23,607 nt of DNA from positions 56,315-79,921 of the forward strand of contig BMAT01005477.1 in NCBI GenBank assembly GCA_019649035.1, read 5' to 3'. Shown here piece after piece: positions 9,535 through 20,068 of this stretch. Source of the stretch: Elysia marginata (lineage: Eukaryota > Mollusca > Gastropoda > Plakobranchidae). The notes under the pieces were generated by a model that saw only the letters and a program-made list of their open reading frames with translations, made no database searches and was not told where the DNA came from. Within the stretch, counting starts at the first letter, position 1. The number at the start of each line of letters is the position of its first letter. Position numbers and translations under genes: made by a program.

Positions 9535-9663
9535 TTCATCATCAAAGTCTGAAAGAACCACAATGACAGGAGAATTTTTATCCCACACCATCCTCCAGAA
9601 ATCCTCCATGGTGTCCTCTGTAGGGTGCTGAGTTACAATGAACTCTGAAGACTTTTTGTAGCC
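9535..9663 (-). CDS. PTPRG-like: R5 RPTP exon 11: D2 core, EFIVTQHP
   Basis: The acceptor is TTTAAAG and the donor is GATGAA|GTAAGA. The exon is phase 0 at both ends and 43 codons long. It reads GYKKSSEFIVTQHPTEDTME, then DFWRMVWDKNSPVIVVLSDF and DDE. EFIVTQHP with DFWRMVWD is the D2 version of [16 protein letters not shown]; His in TQHP is typical of D2 domains. The acceptor has a weak pyrimidine tract with several A residues, and a 35-bp direct repeat lies just upstream at 9721-9832. Confidence 0.93.
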
Positions 9664-9720
9664 CTTTAAATAAATGTGAAAAAAAAAAGAGTAAAACTTT
9701 TCATGCCGACATGGAGATAC

Positions 9721-9832
9721 AATTCTTTTTGACACAGAAAAGAATGTACATTATAAAAATACCAGTGTAAAACCTTTCCTTACCCACATGTATTTTCAAT
9801 TCCTTTTGACACAAAAAAGAAAGTACATTATA
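9721..9832. repeat. Direct repeat pair, 35-bp unit
   Basis: The units at 9721-9755 and 9798-9832 share AATTC-TTTTGACACA, then AAAAGAA-GTACATTATA, with about three differences, starting 77 bases apart. They lie immediately upstream of the D2 exon 11 acceptor. Confidence 0.85.
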
Positions 9833-10518
9833 TAAACAAAGACATGAATGACAAAGCCAGTGATTTTGGATGGACTAAGCTATGATAGGATTCCTTTGTA
9901 TAATAAAAAAAAAATACAGTGATGAGGCAAAGTGTGCAGTTGTGTTGAGAAATATGCCTTAATCAGTAAATCAAAATATTGCACCCAGCCCTTATTAAAA
10001 TGAAAAATTTCAGAAATGTAAATTACATGCGTCAAAATGAATTTAAAAAAAGCGCTCAAGGTAAAGTACTGCCCCCGATCTATTTATACTTGATAATCAT
10101 CACTTACTGCCACCAATCTATCCGGTTTTGATACAAGATTATTACAGTGCTGTAAGTAGCGGATGTTATTTACTTTTTTGCTGTTCAATCTTTTGTTGCT
10201 GACGCAATGGAGAGTGCCAATCGCTAGGCTTATACCCTATGCGTTTGGCTAAAAATCTAAAAATAGTGAAGTCCTGTTCAAAAGCTAGATGATGTGCTGG
10301 AAAAAACACTAAGAATACAGTTTGGGCCTGCTAATTTGAAAAATAAATTTGATAAATAGCGAATTAGGGTTAAAAAACTACACACTGTGTTCAACAAAAC
10401 AATGTAGAGCTCTGGATCAAGTCCAAAATTCTGTTAGTTTGTCAAAATCAAGATCAAGATTTAGAATCTACATTTCAACCTCTCTTCAGATCTCAATGTA
10501 GCAGAAACAATTTGATCT

Positions 10519-10540
10519 ATTATAGATCTAGATCTATAAT
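10519..10540. repeat. Perfect 22-bp palindrome built on AGATCTAGATCT
   Basis: The half-site ATTATAGATCT is followed directly by its exact reverse complement. Related TCTAGATCTAG motifs occur at about 3521-3535, 10553-10566 and 12264-12275, and TAGATCT cores also occur near 10757 and 13552. Confidence 0.9.
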
Positions 10541-11129
10541 CCTGCAAGGACCTGCAACAATTCTAGATCTAGATTAGATCAAGAAGTTCCTGCAGTAGAA
10601 ACTCGTAATCTGCCAAAAAGAAGAGAGAGGGAGAGAGAGTAAAACAAAAATGAGAAGGGGAGGGGATAAAAGAGGCAGTCAAATGCAAATTGAAAGATTA
10701 ATTAACCAGAAAGTATAGAGTCTAGACACCAAAACATTGATATCTAAATCTAAATATAGATCTAAATAAGGAAACCTGGGCGGAAATCTAAGAGAAACAG
10801 AAAGTGTGAGAGGGGTATAGAAATAGGACTGTAGAGAGGACAAGAGATTCTGAATGATGTAAAACAAATCTGCAACAGTAATAGACACAGAGAAGATAAA
10901 CATATGGAAAAAAGAAACTGAATTTGATATAGACAGGGTTTACCAAGTATGAAAACAACCAGGAAGGCAACTTTTATCTAAACCCTGTCTGTTTCCCAAC
11001 TTTGTCAGGTATACCACAAGTATAAAAAAAGTTTTGTCAATACCATTTGTAAATCATAGTTTGTTGCATCTGCTGATTTGACTCAACTGAGACCAACTGG
11101 GTTGGATGCTTCAGACTTCAGATTCTCAC

Positions 11130-11300
11130 CTGCAAGAAAGTCGAATTGATGTAATCTGAGCCGTCCACCCCTGGTCTAGCCGGCAGTAACACCCGCTTCA
11201 TATTGACAGGCAGAATGCTGCCCACCCTGTTCTTCTCCTGGTTTACTGGCTTCAAAGCTGCTGACAGATCCATCTCGTTTGGTGTGTACTCTGTTAGAAG
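11130..11300 (-). CDS. PTPRG-like: R5 RPTP exon 10: start of D2 with altered KNRV loop
   Basis: The acceptor is CTCCTCAG and the donor is TTGCAG|GTGAGA. The exon is phase 0 at both ends and 57 codons long. It reads LLTEYTPNEMDLSAALKPVN, then QEKNRVGSILPVNMKRVLLP and ARPGVDGSDYINSTFLQ. It aligns with the D2 start of PTPRG, including the EKNR and DYINAS motifs. The Tyr of the substrate-recognition loop (KNRY in D1) is Val here, the first sign that D2 does not bind phosphotyrosine normally. The longer reading into the upstream intron that begins with Met is not coding. Confidence 0.94.
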
Positions 11301-11567
11301 CTGAGGAGACACAATTTCCAGACATTGTTTATTGAAAGAAAAAATTATATTACAGGTAACAATACCATAGATCATGAATGAGGAGGTTTCCACTGAATAG
11401 TAAAAAAGGAAACTTTAAAAAAAAAATTGACACAGGGATAAATATCAATGTTATTTCCCTGGTACTGTCTGACAAGCAAAACAAAATGCAACCTTACACT
11501 CTACTCCAAAATAAGAACAAAAATTTAAAAAAAAAAGGATAACCAGATAGTAACCAGTGTAGCTTAC

Positions 11568-11738
11568 CTGGTACTGCCTGTCAAGCATTGAACCCTTCGT
11601 GAATTTGGTCAGAATAAGACTGTCTGCTGGCTGCTCTAGTCTTTGCAGGTGATCCTCAATGCTATCCTCACGAACTTCTGTAACACCATTGGCTAGGAGA
11701 TATTCCTTCAGAACTTCATGTATGAATATGTACTGATC
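11568..11738 (-). CDS. PTPRG-like: R5 RPTP exon 9: end of D1 and D1-D2 linker
   Basis: The acceptor is GTCACCAG and the donor is TACCAG|GTAAGC. The exon is phase 0 at both ends and 57 codons long. It reads DQYIFIHEVLKEYLLANGVT, then EVREDSIEDHLQRLEQPADS and LILTKFTKGSMLDRQYQ. QYIFIHEVL is the C-terminal helix of a PTP domain, as in QYIFIHDALLEAI of PTPRG. The rest is the linker into D2, ending where vertebrates have KTRLEKQFKLV. The exon boundary at (Q/D)-x-Y-x-F-x-H is shared with the last exon of D2. Confidence 0.93.
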
Positions 11739-12085
11739 CTGGTGACGGAAGAAAATGAATATGTAGACCTCACATCAATAGAAAGTAGTTTGCAGTAACA
11801 TTGGAAGCTAAATGATGTCATGCAAAAGTTAAGATTTAATTTCTGCATTTAAAAGATGGATAAAAATACTGATCTACGGTAAAAACCAAACTGTTAAAAT
11901 GAATATTTAGGGGGGTTCAGTTTTAATTTTGGTTTAGGCATATTTTGGTTTAAACAAAGTGTCTAGTAAAACATTACATTAAAGTGGTGTAAGCAGCACA
12001 AGAACCAAATTTCAGAACTTCTTTGCAAACATACTCTCCTTTCTTCTCTTTATACACATTTTTTTGTTTTACATGTCCATCATAA

Positions 12086-12175
12086 CTAAAACATTAAATC
12101 TGTCTTTTTGCAGAAAGTAAAACATTAAATTTGTTTTTTTGCATAACTGAAAAAATTAAATTTGTCCTTGTGCAG
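12086..12175. repeat. Three degenerate tandem copies of a 32-bp unit
   Basis: Copies start at 12086, 12118 and 12150. Each has AAAACATTAAAT or AAAAATTAAAT followed by a TGTC/TTGT-T-rich stretch and TTTTTGCA or TTGTGCAG. Copy 3 is shorter. A small minisatellite in the intron that should hold the missing P-loop exon. Confidence 0.8.
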
Positions 12176-12904
12176 GGTATTCTATACAAAAAAGTCCTAT
12201 GCTAGGGACTAAAAGGATGCTGATGGGCCAGTATGTTTTTATTTTTAATGGGTTACGCTATTAGTCTAGATCTAGTGTAAAGTCCTCAATTGGGAATGCA
12301 ATTAGAGCGCATAATTATAGTTCTTGCCTGCAAGCAATTGGCTCCCAATAGGAAATTTTCCCAAACGATAACTTGCACTCTTCATCTCATTTCCAATAGA
12401 ATTTAGTTGAGCTTAAAAATATTGAGCAAAATATTTATACTTTTTTTTTTATAAGCTTTTGAATTGATTCAGCTGAGTTTGGTTTAGGTGGTACATTCTA
12501 CTTAATAAAAAAAACCAAGAGAATGATGGTGAAGAAAAGTATCTTAAATTGGTACCAAAACTACATAAAGATAAAGTGTAATCTAAAAAAAACCAAGTCT
12601 CTTTCCTGAAAGTTTTTAAAATTATTTCACATTAGAAACTTATATTTTTCTAATGCATTTTGGCCAATAAAAAAGAAAATCTGTTTGACAAGCTTTATAT
12701 AACAGCAATTCCCAGTGTACGTTTGTGCTTACTTAGCCACTTGCCCGAGTAGTAGTTTACCAGGCTCTCAGTCTCAGTCTCTTATCAGGATTTTTAATCA
12801 CATCATTAAAATTAAATTAGTTTTATTGAACTGATATATGAAAAATTAAAAAAAATTTTTTAATCTTATTTACATCAATTCATAAATAAAGCAAGAAAAT
12901 TTCT

Positions 12905-12928
12905 NNNNNNNNNNNNNNNNNNNNNNNN
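12905..12928. other. Assembly gap, 24 N
   Basis: A run of 24 undetermined bases. The true missing length is unknown; a short N run can stand for a much longer or misjoined stretch. It lies inside the intron where the phosphatase P-loop exon is expected, so the gap probably hides coding sequence. The flanks are AT-rich with A and T runs, which are difficult to assemble. Confidence 0.98.
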
Positions 12929-13196
12929 AGAACAAAGGAAGAAAACATGCCCACAGTTATCATATCAAGACCACTGGGGACTGACGGCATTATGGCAAAT
13001 GACTCTCATATCAACTTTAACTAAAAAAATGTTTTTGTTGATTAAATTTAGTTTAAAATAAGACTTTTCTTTAGTTTTAAGTATATAAGCTGAAGTGATA
13101 ATTTCAAGGTGCTACAACAATTGAAACATTTAAAACTGTTTTTGTCCTTTTCACATGTGTTGCAGAACTATACTTGTTCATATCCAGACGCCTTTT

Positions 13197-13204
13197 GTGA
13201 TAAT
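13197..13204. repeat. Left 8-bp target-site duplication of the hAT-like MITE
   Basis: GTGATAAT directly before CAGTGCTGGGC, identical to the 8 bases directly after the element's right end. Confidence 0.88.
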
Positions 13205-13680
13205 CAGTGCTGGGCCTCGACTTGGTTCCACAGTAATTGGATATATGGGTCGCCCATTTCTAAATATCTGGATATATTTGGAATTTGACTTGGTTTTGCA
13301 AATCAAGACGTAGGCTAAAATTTGGATCAGATTTAGAGCTTGATGATGGGTTGCTGTAATTAGATTGTGCGGGCCTGCAGCCCTAGGTCTACTCGTTGGC
13401 CTGTCTAGTCCAATCCATGCGTCGCGTGCCTTGCCTCTCTCTTACCCTTCCCTCCAAACACCCCTTCTCCTTCGCACATTAAAAAATGATGGAAGGAGAA
13501 GGGGTGGTGGGTGACACCAATCATGCCATGCCTGCCAGTGCTAGCCTAGGCTAGATCTGAAAATCAAGTCAAAAGCAAGCCGAAAGCAAGTCTCCCGACT
13601 TGCTTGTCGAAACCCAGTTATTTAAATTTCGTTTCGAAACTAGATATCCAAATTTTGAACTTGCTTTATGCCGAGCACTA
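13205..13680. mobile_element. hAT-like non-autonomous DNA transposon (MITE), complete with target duplication
   Basis: The element is flanked by a perfect 8-bp direct repeat GTGATAAT (13197-13204 and 13681-13688), the target-site length typical of hAT transposons. Its left end starts CAGTGCTGGGC, and the reverse complement of its right end starts TAGTGCTCGGC: 9 of 11 match, with the hAT-type YAGNG start. Inside are subterminal GACTTGGTT/GACTTGCTT motifs at 13219, 13287 and 13597, a perfect hairpin AAGCAAGTC-TCCC-GACTTGCTT at 13584-13605, and a second hairpin ACCCCTTCTCCTTC (13460-13473) with GAAGGAGAAGGGGT (13492-13505). At 476 bp with no reading frame, it must have been moved by a transposase supplied elsewhere. 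Confidence 0.88.
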
Positions 13681-13688
13681 GTGATAAT
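13681..13688. repeat. Right 8-bp target-site duplication of the hAT-like MITE
   Basis: GTGATAAT directly after GCCGAGCACTA, identical to 13197-13204. Perfect preservation suggests the insertion is not very old. Confidence 0.88.
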
Positions 13689-15013
13689 CCCTATCTAATC
13701 ATAAAACACTAAAACAATTTAGAAAGGCACCCTTGGATGCAGATTGGTGGCTTCTGCATCCCTAGCATCAGATACAAGGGCCACACTCTAAAATCTGAGG
13801 AGGAGTCACTCCTTTCTCATTATTCTATTGTTGTCATGTGAGCGTAACATGCACATCCCTATGCACTGACCACAAGCATCAATGGCATGGACCACAGAAA
13901 CATGAAGCACTGTGACTTAGTCTACAATGTTACTTTATTCAAGTTGAAGTATTGTGTCAGTGTTCTATATTACTGTGAAACGGTTATCAGACAAAGCCCG
14001 GTAAAATGTACCCAACATTGATAAGAAAACAATTGGAACTGGACTCCATTCACTGGCTGCCATACACAACTTATTTCAAAACTACTTGACCCAATGGTGC
14101 CAAACATACGTTAATACTATCGGTAACTACTCATGCAAGTACTGGAGGTAGCATTGTATCGGACCATTTCAGTATCAGGATCGCATTTTTGGGGGAACAA
14201 AATGAAATGACTATGAGCAGCCTTGACTTGAGTTTATTCACTGGTAATTTTTTTTTTGTGTCACCTTAATTTATTACAGGGCAAACCAGAAAGTTGGCAG
14301 ATCTGGGCGCTTCCTATCCTATAATTGGCATTCGGTCTGTTGATAAACTTGTCAAAAGCTCTCTTCATCGGAGTTCTGGACTCACTCATTGAGGCAACGT
14401 TGAGGCCCAGGCTAGACCAATCTAGCCTACATGAACAAAGTTTTTAAATAATGACTTTAGTAGAAATTGGCTAAAGAGCAGAAAATTCCCACCTATGCAT
14501 AAAGCTAACATGAAACTTTAAGACATTTTGTTTTCCCCATCTTTTTCCCAACCCATAAAAAATTTCTGACTTTTTAGTGATTTCATGACCTAGTGGTGAC
14601 CCAGTATTTACTTCCTGCAGTACGTTGAGCATAACAGAAAGAGTTGGTTTCAGATTTTCTTTCTTGCTTTTTTCTATTTTTTTTGAATGCGGAAAATTGG
14701 TGAGACAGAAAAAAGTCAAGTGCAGATTTATTTGAGGACGGTAAAAACTGTGGATTTCCACATAAATGCGGAAGAATGGAAGCACTGAATTAGGATCTGT
14801 CTGCTACCTGTTGTGTTGATAGTCCATGTTTCTAAAACCACATTTTGCTGTGTAAAATATACTAGATGCATCCATGGCCTAATCATACTGCTGTTTGAAG
14901 AAACTATATATTTTATAACCACAAATGCTGATTTACTCTTGGGCATTTTACAATACCAAGTGATCAGACCAAAACGTAAATATATTCATGGTCAGTTGTC
15001 AGTTGTAACGTAC

Positions 15014-15177
15014 CTGCAGTGAACCACAATGGGCCCATTCTCGGGGCCACTTTGAGCTGCAGACTTTTGCACAAATGACAAGACAGGCAGAGAGTAATCT
15101 GGCACGCCGTGGTCTGGCCATTCAGTGTAGTGGTAGTGGTACACTGTGCGCTCTGCTGAGCTTTTCATTGAATGTCG
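15014..15177 (-). CDS. PTPRG-like: R5 RPTP exon 8: D1 WPD loop and catalytic His-Cys
   Basis: The acceptor is ATTCTTAG and the donor is TGCAG|GTACGT. The exon starts in phase 0 and ends with two bases (AG) of the Ser codon after the catalytic Cys. It reads [20 protein letters not shown], then [20 protein letters not shown] and [21 protein letters not shown] carries the general-acid Asp of the WPD loop. VVHC is the first half of the P-loop signature HCSxGxGR, and its Cys is the nucleophile. The rest of the P-loop must come from the next exon, which cannot be read in this window. The linker before [10 protein letters not shown] is shorter than I recall for vertebrates. Confidence 0.94.
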
Positions 15178-16513
15178 CTAAGAATACAGAAAAAGTTGAT
15201 GCTTTACTTGTGTCTTCTTCCAATATACGCCTTACCTATACATGCATGTATAAACAGATTTTTAGGAAATCATCTAATTTATTGATTATTACTGGCTACA
15301 ATATATTGCTTAACCGTTAACACATATAGCATTAAAACTTGAATTAATATATTTTTAATACACACAAATCTATCTGAAAAATAACAAGATCACTATTCTC
15401 ACACCAAGCATACCTTTAACAGGCAGAGTAAGGCAAAAATATTATTGCCTCACCCCACTGCTCCCAGATAATATCAGGGTGAATATTCGATTTTGGCTAC
15501 TGTTACAAAGCAACGTTAAATTTTCTAATTACAAGTTTTTCACCAAATATTAGGCATGATTGCTGTGAAACACAGAATATTTGAAGAAAAACTTGACTAA
15601 AGCCAAACAAGGAACACTAAATACTCTACTCTATGTTGTCAATGTTTGCAATGAGAAAGAACACTATAAGATATAAGCTAGACTAAAAGTAGTAGCAAGA
15701 TATGCGCAAATGTATTTGCATGCAGATTGCATCTTTTACAGCCTAACACATCTTGCAATACACATAAAGCTTTAGAATGGGAAATATGTCAACTTGTTTC
15801 TCTTTGATTGATTGTAAAAACAATACAAACTGTGTTTGTGCAAAATACTATCATAACTTAAATAAGAAAATCCTAACTCATGGTGTGTCTAAGAAGCATG
15901 AAAAAGAGGCAAAAAATATAAAGCCCTCAAAGGCTAAATGGCACTGCTTTCTATTCAAATCATGCAGCAAACAAGGAGAGGAGCTAGTTTTGGAAGGGAT
16001 ATTTCAAATAGCATGAGGGAAACTGAAGTATTTTTAATGACACTGGTGCGGCCAAATATTAAAAAAAAATTACCTTAGATGTTATTTTTCTCTGCCATGG
16101 CAATGCTTTCATCTTGGATTTTTCCATCTCAAAATATATACAGTCCAATAAGAGTATTTTGAATTCCACAGAAACAAAACTTAAATTTGAATTATATGAA
16201 ACCTAACTGAAACCTATACACCACGTAGGAAGCATACAATTGATAAACTGTATTTTCTTTGAATCGAACAAATGTCCAAATTATCCAGGTTTGAATTATC
16301 TGGCCTGTAAATTTAGTAAGATGTACTTTTTCCAAGTTGAAGCTGAAGTTAAAAACTTATCTCGACGTTAAAAACAAACTGAACTGTAGAAAGAACAAAA
16401 AATTATATAAAGATTACAAACCGCAGGTAATGCATTGCTTTTAAAAAGACAAAGCAAAAAAAGTTTCAGCAAAAGCCACATCAAAGGGGAAGCACCTAGA
16501 TGAACATGCATAC
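15178..16513 (-). other. Intron between D1 exons 7 and 8
   Basis: AT-rich, with no exon, RNA gene or repeat structure recognised. The open frame at 15777-16016 has no domain pattern, and it is rich in Asn, Lys and Cys as expected from AT-rich noncoding DNA. Confidence 0.85.
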
Positions 16514-16648
16514 CTTTTTTACCTTCATGTTGCGAAGAGAAAAGATGCGCACTGTGTAATGTGCCCGAGGTACAGTAGTGATGAGTTTGACCTGCATGTT
16601 GCCATATGTTTCCTGGCCATCACTGGGCCAGTACTGGTCGCATTTTCT
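16514..16648 (-). CDS. PTPRG-like: R5 RPTP exon 7: D1, RKCDQYWP
   Basis: The acceptor is GTTCCAG and the donor is AAG|GTATGC. The exon is phase 0 at both ends and 45 codons long. It reads [20 protein letters not shown], then [20 protein letters not shown] and MKVKK. KCDQYWP with a following YGN is the standard D1 motif. [14 protein letters not shown] resembles the PTPRG stretch YTVRRFSIRNTKVKK, a segment distinctive for R5 receptors. A continuation in the same frame into the intron (VCMFI) is ignored because of the clear donor. Confidence 0.95.
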
Positions 16649-18156
<1,508 letters not shown>

Positions 18157-18236
18157 ATCCACATAATTAGCATTGATATAATCTGTTTGCCGCAGCCGTC
18201 CCAGCTCTGTTTTCATAATAACACGGGAGTGGTCAT
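18157..18236 (-). CDS. PTPRG-like: R5 RPTP exon 5: D1, DHSRV to YINANYVD
   Basis: The acceptor is TTTCATAG and the donor is GAT|GTGAGT. Two bases complete Tyr from exon 4, then the reading is DHSRVIMKTELGRLRQTDYI and NANYVD, ending in phase 0. DHSRV and DYINANYVDGY (completed by the next exon) are hallmark PTP motifs 2 and 3. The D1 intron at this phase-1 position, between VAY and DHSRV, has no counterpart in D2. An AUG in the middle of the exon can start a longer run into the intron, but that is a frame artefact; the donor is clear. Confidence 0.93.
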
Positions 18237-18341
18237 CTATGAAATAAAAAAAAAAATCAAGTTAGACAAGTGAACAATGAGCATAAAAAAAATGCCACAG
18301 AATGTAGTGCAAAAAAAAAAAAATATGTCTCGCATTCTGTC

Positions 18342-18720
18342 TAAATGAGTCGTAAGCTGAAGGCTTAGTTTGGAGATATAGGCTTTTAAAGTTTAGTGGG
18401 TGTTCAGAAGTCAAATTTTTTTTATTTTAGATATTGACGCTAAAACCATTTCTGAACAGTTTCCACACCTCTTTGATGGTCAAATTTCATTTTTAGGTGT
18501 TTAATTTTAATTGGTATGGTTGCTAAGGCCTCAATACCTTTATAGTTGTCTTAACTTTAAATCCTGTTTTCTCACCTTTCTGAAATTTCAAAAGTCCTAA
18601 CCGTGCCAACTTTTAACGGCCATAACTTCACACAAAAGCATGACAGAGATTTTCTGTTTGTTGTTTTCTGTGATACCAATATCTGACTACCTTCCAATTT
18701 CGACTTACGACTGATTTGGA
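18342..18720. repeat. Candidate MITE bracketed by inverted AGTCGTAAG repeats
   Basis: The left end reads TAAATGAGTCGTAAGCTGAA. The reverse complement of the right end reads CAAATCAGTCGTAAGTCGAA. About 16 of 20 positions match in inverted orientation across 379 bases. The interior has no reading frame, and no target duplication was found. This could be an old non-autonomous DNA element; the exact ends are uncertain. Confidence 0.45.
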
Positions 18721-19418
18721 CTGGTTACAAGACATATAGTCTTGCGATATGATATAGCCCTGTTGATGTGATATGTGTCTATAAACATTATGATAAAGAG
18801 TTTTGGGTCTGCCAAGTATCTATCATTAAAGGAAATTCAGATTCTAACCTAAACGCAATTACCAAAAAGCTTGCAAGCATTTGCCCCCTAAGTTCTTCAA
18901 AGTGACTTAGGAGCAAAGAATAAGTAAGCTTAATGTATCAAACAGTCAAAAATTACAATAAGTCAGTCTAAAGGTTTCCACCCAGTGGCTTAGCTCACAT
19001 TTCATTTCTGTCTCATGGTATTTTTCATACGTTGAAGCAAACGCGTAATGAAAGCTAGTTACTTGGCTGTTACCTTAAGACAAAGCAAGGCCGGGGTGCT
19101 TATAATTACAATGTCATGACATTAAGGAATATGTTACGAGCCTAACGGACACTGGTAAGCAAAGTCGAGGTGGTGTTTGATAACTGGCACTGTGTGCCCA
19201 ATTAGATGAGTGAATGGTCAGTTGTTACAGACACTTTTAAAACTTAGGGGGCTTAATCTCTTGAAATGCTTTAATACTTGATAAGCCCAGGTGGTCTCAG
19301 TAGGCAGGTGTAATTGGCCAAGTACTCTGCATAGTATACAAAAATTTAAAAAGTGAAAAGCTTTTTATTGTGTGTTAAATGGTCGAAAATATGATGGTGG
19401 TAATGATAAAACTAGGGT

Positions 19419-19545
19419 GAACATTGATATAACAATAAATTATGAAAATAAAACATTATGTCAATGACATGTGAACATTGATGACAATAACATATGAACA
19501 TTGATATGAAATAAATTATGATGATGATATATTAGGTCAATGACC
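19419..19545. repeat. Degenerate minisatellite with GAACATTGAT units
   Basis: Three units starting at 19419, 19473 and 19496 each begin GAACATTGAT. The first and third also share AATAAATTATGA and end in GTCAATGAC. The middle unit is a short version of 23 bases. Confidence 0.75.
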
Positions 19546-19626
19546 AAGAAATCTCTTTAAAAAAACTAAACCAACAAACAATTTGAAAGTTGAAAGCAGG
19601 TAAAAAGAAAACAAGAAAAAACTTAC

Positions 19627-19723
19627 AAGCCACAATATTTATGTATCTGTTTTTGTTTTTATTATCTGTCATGTTTGAGTTGTCGAATGAGTATTTATCA
19701 CTTTGAGATGAACGATTTATTTC
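19627..19723 (-). CDS. PTPRG-like: R5 RPTP exon 4: start of D1, phosphotyrosine-recognition loop
   Basis: The acceptor is TTTTCAG and the donor is GCT-T|GTAAGT. The exon runs from phase 0 to one base of a Tyr codon. It reads EINRSSQSDKYSFDNSNMTD, then NKNKNRYINIVA(Y). KNRYINI is the conserved phosphotyrosine-recognition loop of active PTP domains; its Tyr stacks on the substrate phosphotyrosine (family knowledge). Keeping KNRY here, while D2 has KNRV, supports D1 as the active domain. The Asn/Ser-rich stretch is somewhat longer and more polar than I recall for vertebrate PTPRG. Confidence 0.92.
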
Positions 19724-20068
19724 CTGAAAAGAGAAAAATAAAAGCATGACACAATACGACATTCTCTGCCACTACTTTTAACTGAATATTTTTTCATGTA
19801 CTTTTTTGAGCTGGGGAAAAAACAGTAAAAACTCAATACAAATTATTCTTCCTACAATTTTTTTTGGCTCATCTTGCTCTTAAGGAATAAAACACTGGAA
19901 GAATGAAATTTGGCAAAATGCCCATGTTATATTGTTAAAATAAATAAACAAATGATAATTGGTTTTCACTCACTATTACAACACTAAAATACAATAGTAC
20001 TTGATTAAGATGATGGAAAACATTGAAAAAAAATCTTTTTTGATTAACACAGCAATATCTCCTCTTAC
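19724..20068 (-). other. Intron between exons 3 and 4
   Basis: Short AT-rich intron; nothing else seen. Confidence 0.9.

Larger units (their letters stand above)
9664..11129 (-). other. Intron between D2 exons 10 and 11
   Basis: No exon. Contents: a 35-bp direct repeat pair at 9721-9755 and 9798-9832; a cluster of AGATCTAG-type motifs at 10440-10770, including a perfect palindrome at 10519-10540; and a purine-rich patch, AGAGAGAGGGAGAGAGAG-like, near 10621-10640. Confidence 0.88.
11739..15013 (-). other. Intron that should hold the missing D1 P-loop exon; contains an assembly gap
   Basis: Exon 8 ends inside the codon after the catalytic Cys (phase 2) and exon 9 starts in phase 0 at DQYIFIH. 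Between them every R5 phosphatase has about 46 residues: AGVGRTG, the following helix, and the Q-loop region up to the acidic residue before QYIFIH. By analogy with the equivalent D2 exon, one exon of about 136 bases is expected. I scanned the minus strand here by eye for AGVGRTG, FLKHIRTQR and LVQT and found none. The interval holds a run of N at 12905-12928, a hAT-like MITE at 13205-13680 and a 32-bp tandem repeat. I see nothing else coding. The exon is most likely lost in the gap. Confidence 0.75.
18237..19626 (-). other. Intron between D1 exons 4 and 5
   Basis: No exon. It holds an inverted-repeat pair at about 18342-18720 and a degenerate minisatellite at 19419-19545; the rest is plain AT-rich sequence. 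Confidence 0.85.

Noticed and set aside
14471-15022. Several open frames around 14471-15022
   Set aside because: No domain pattern, AT-driven composition, and the plus-strand one overlaps the start of a confirmed minus-strand exon.
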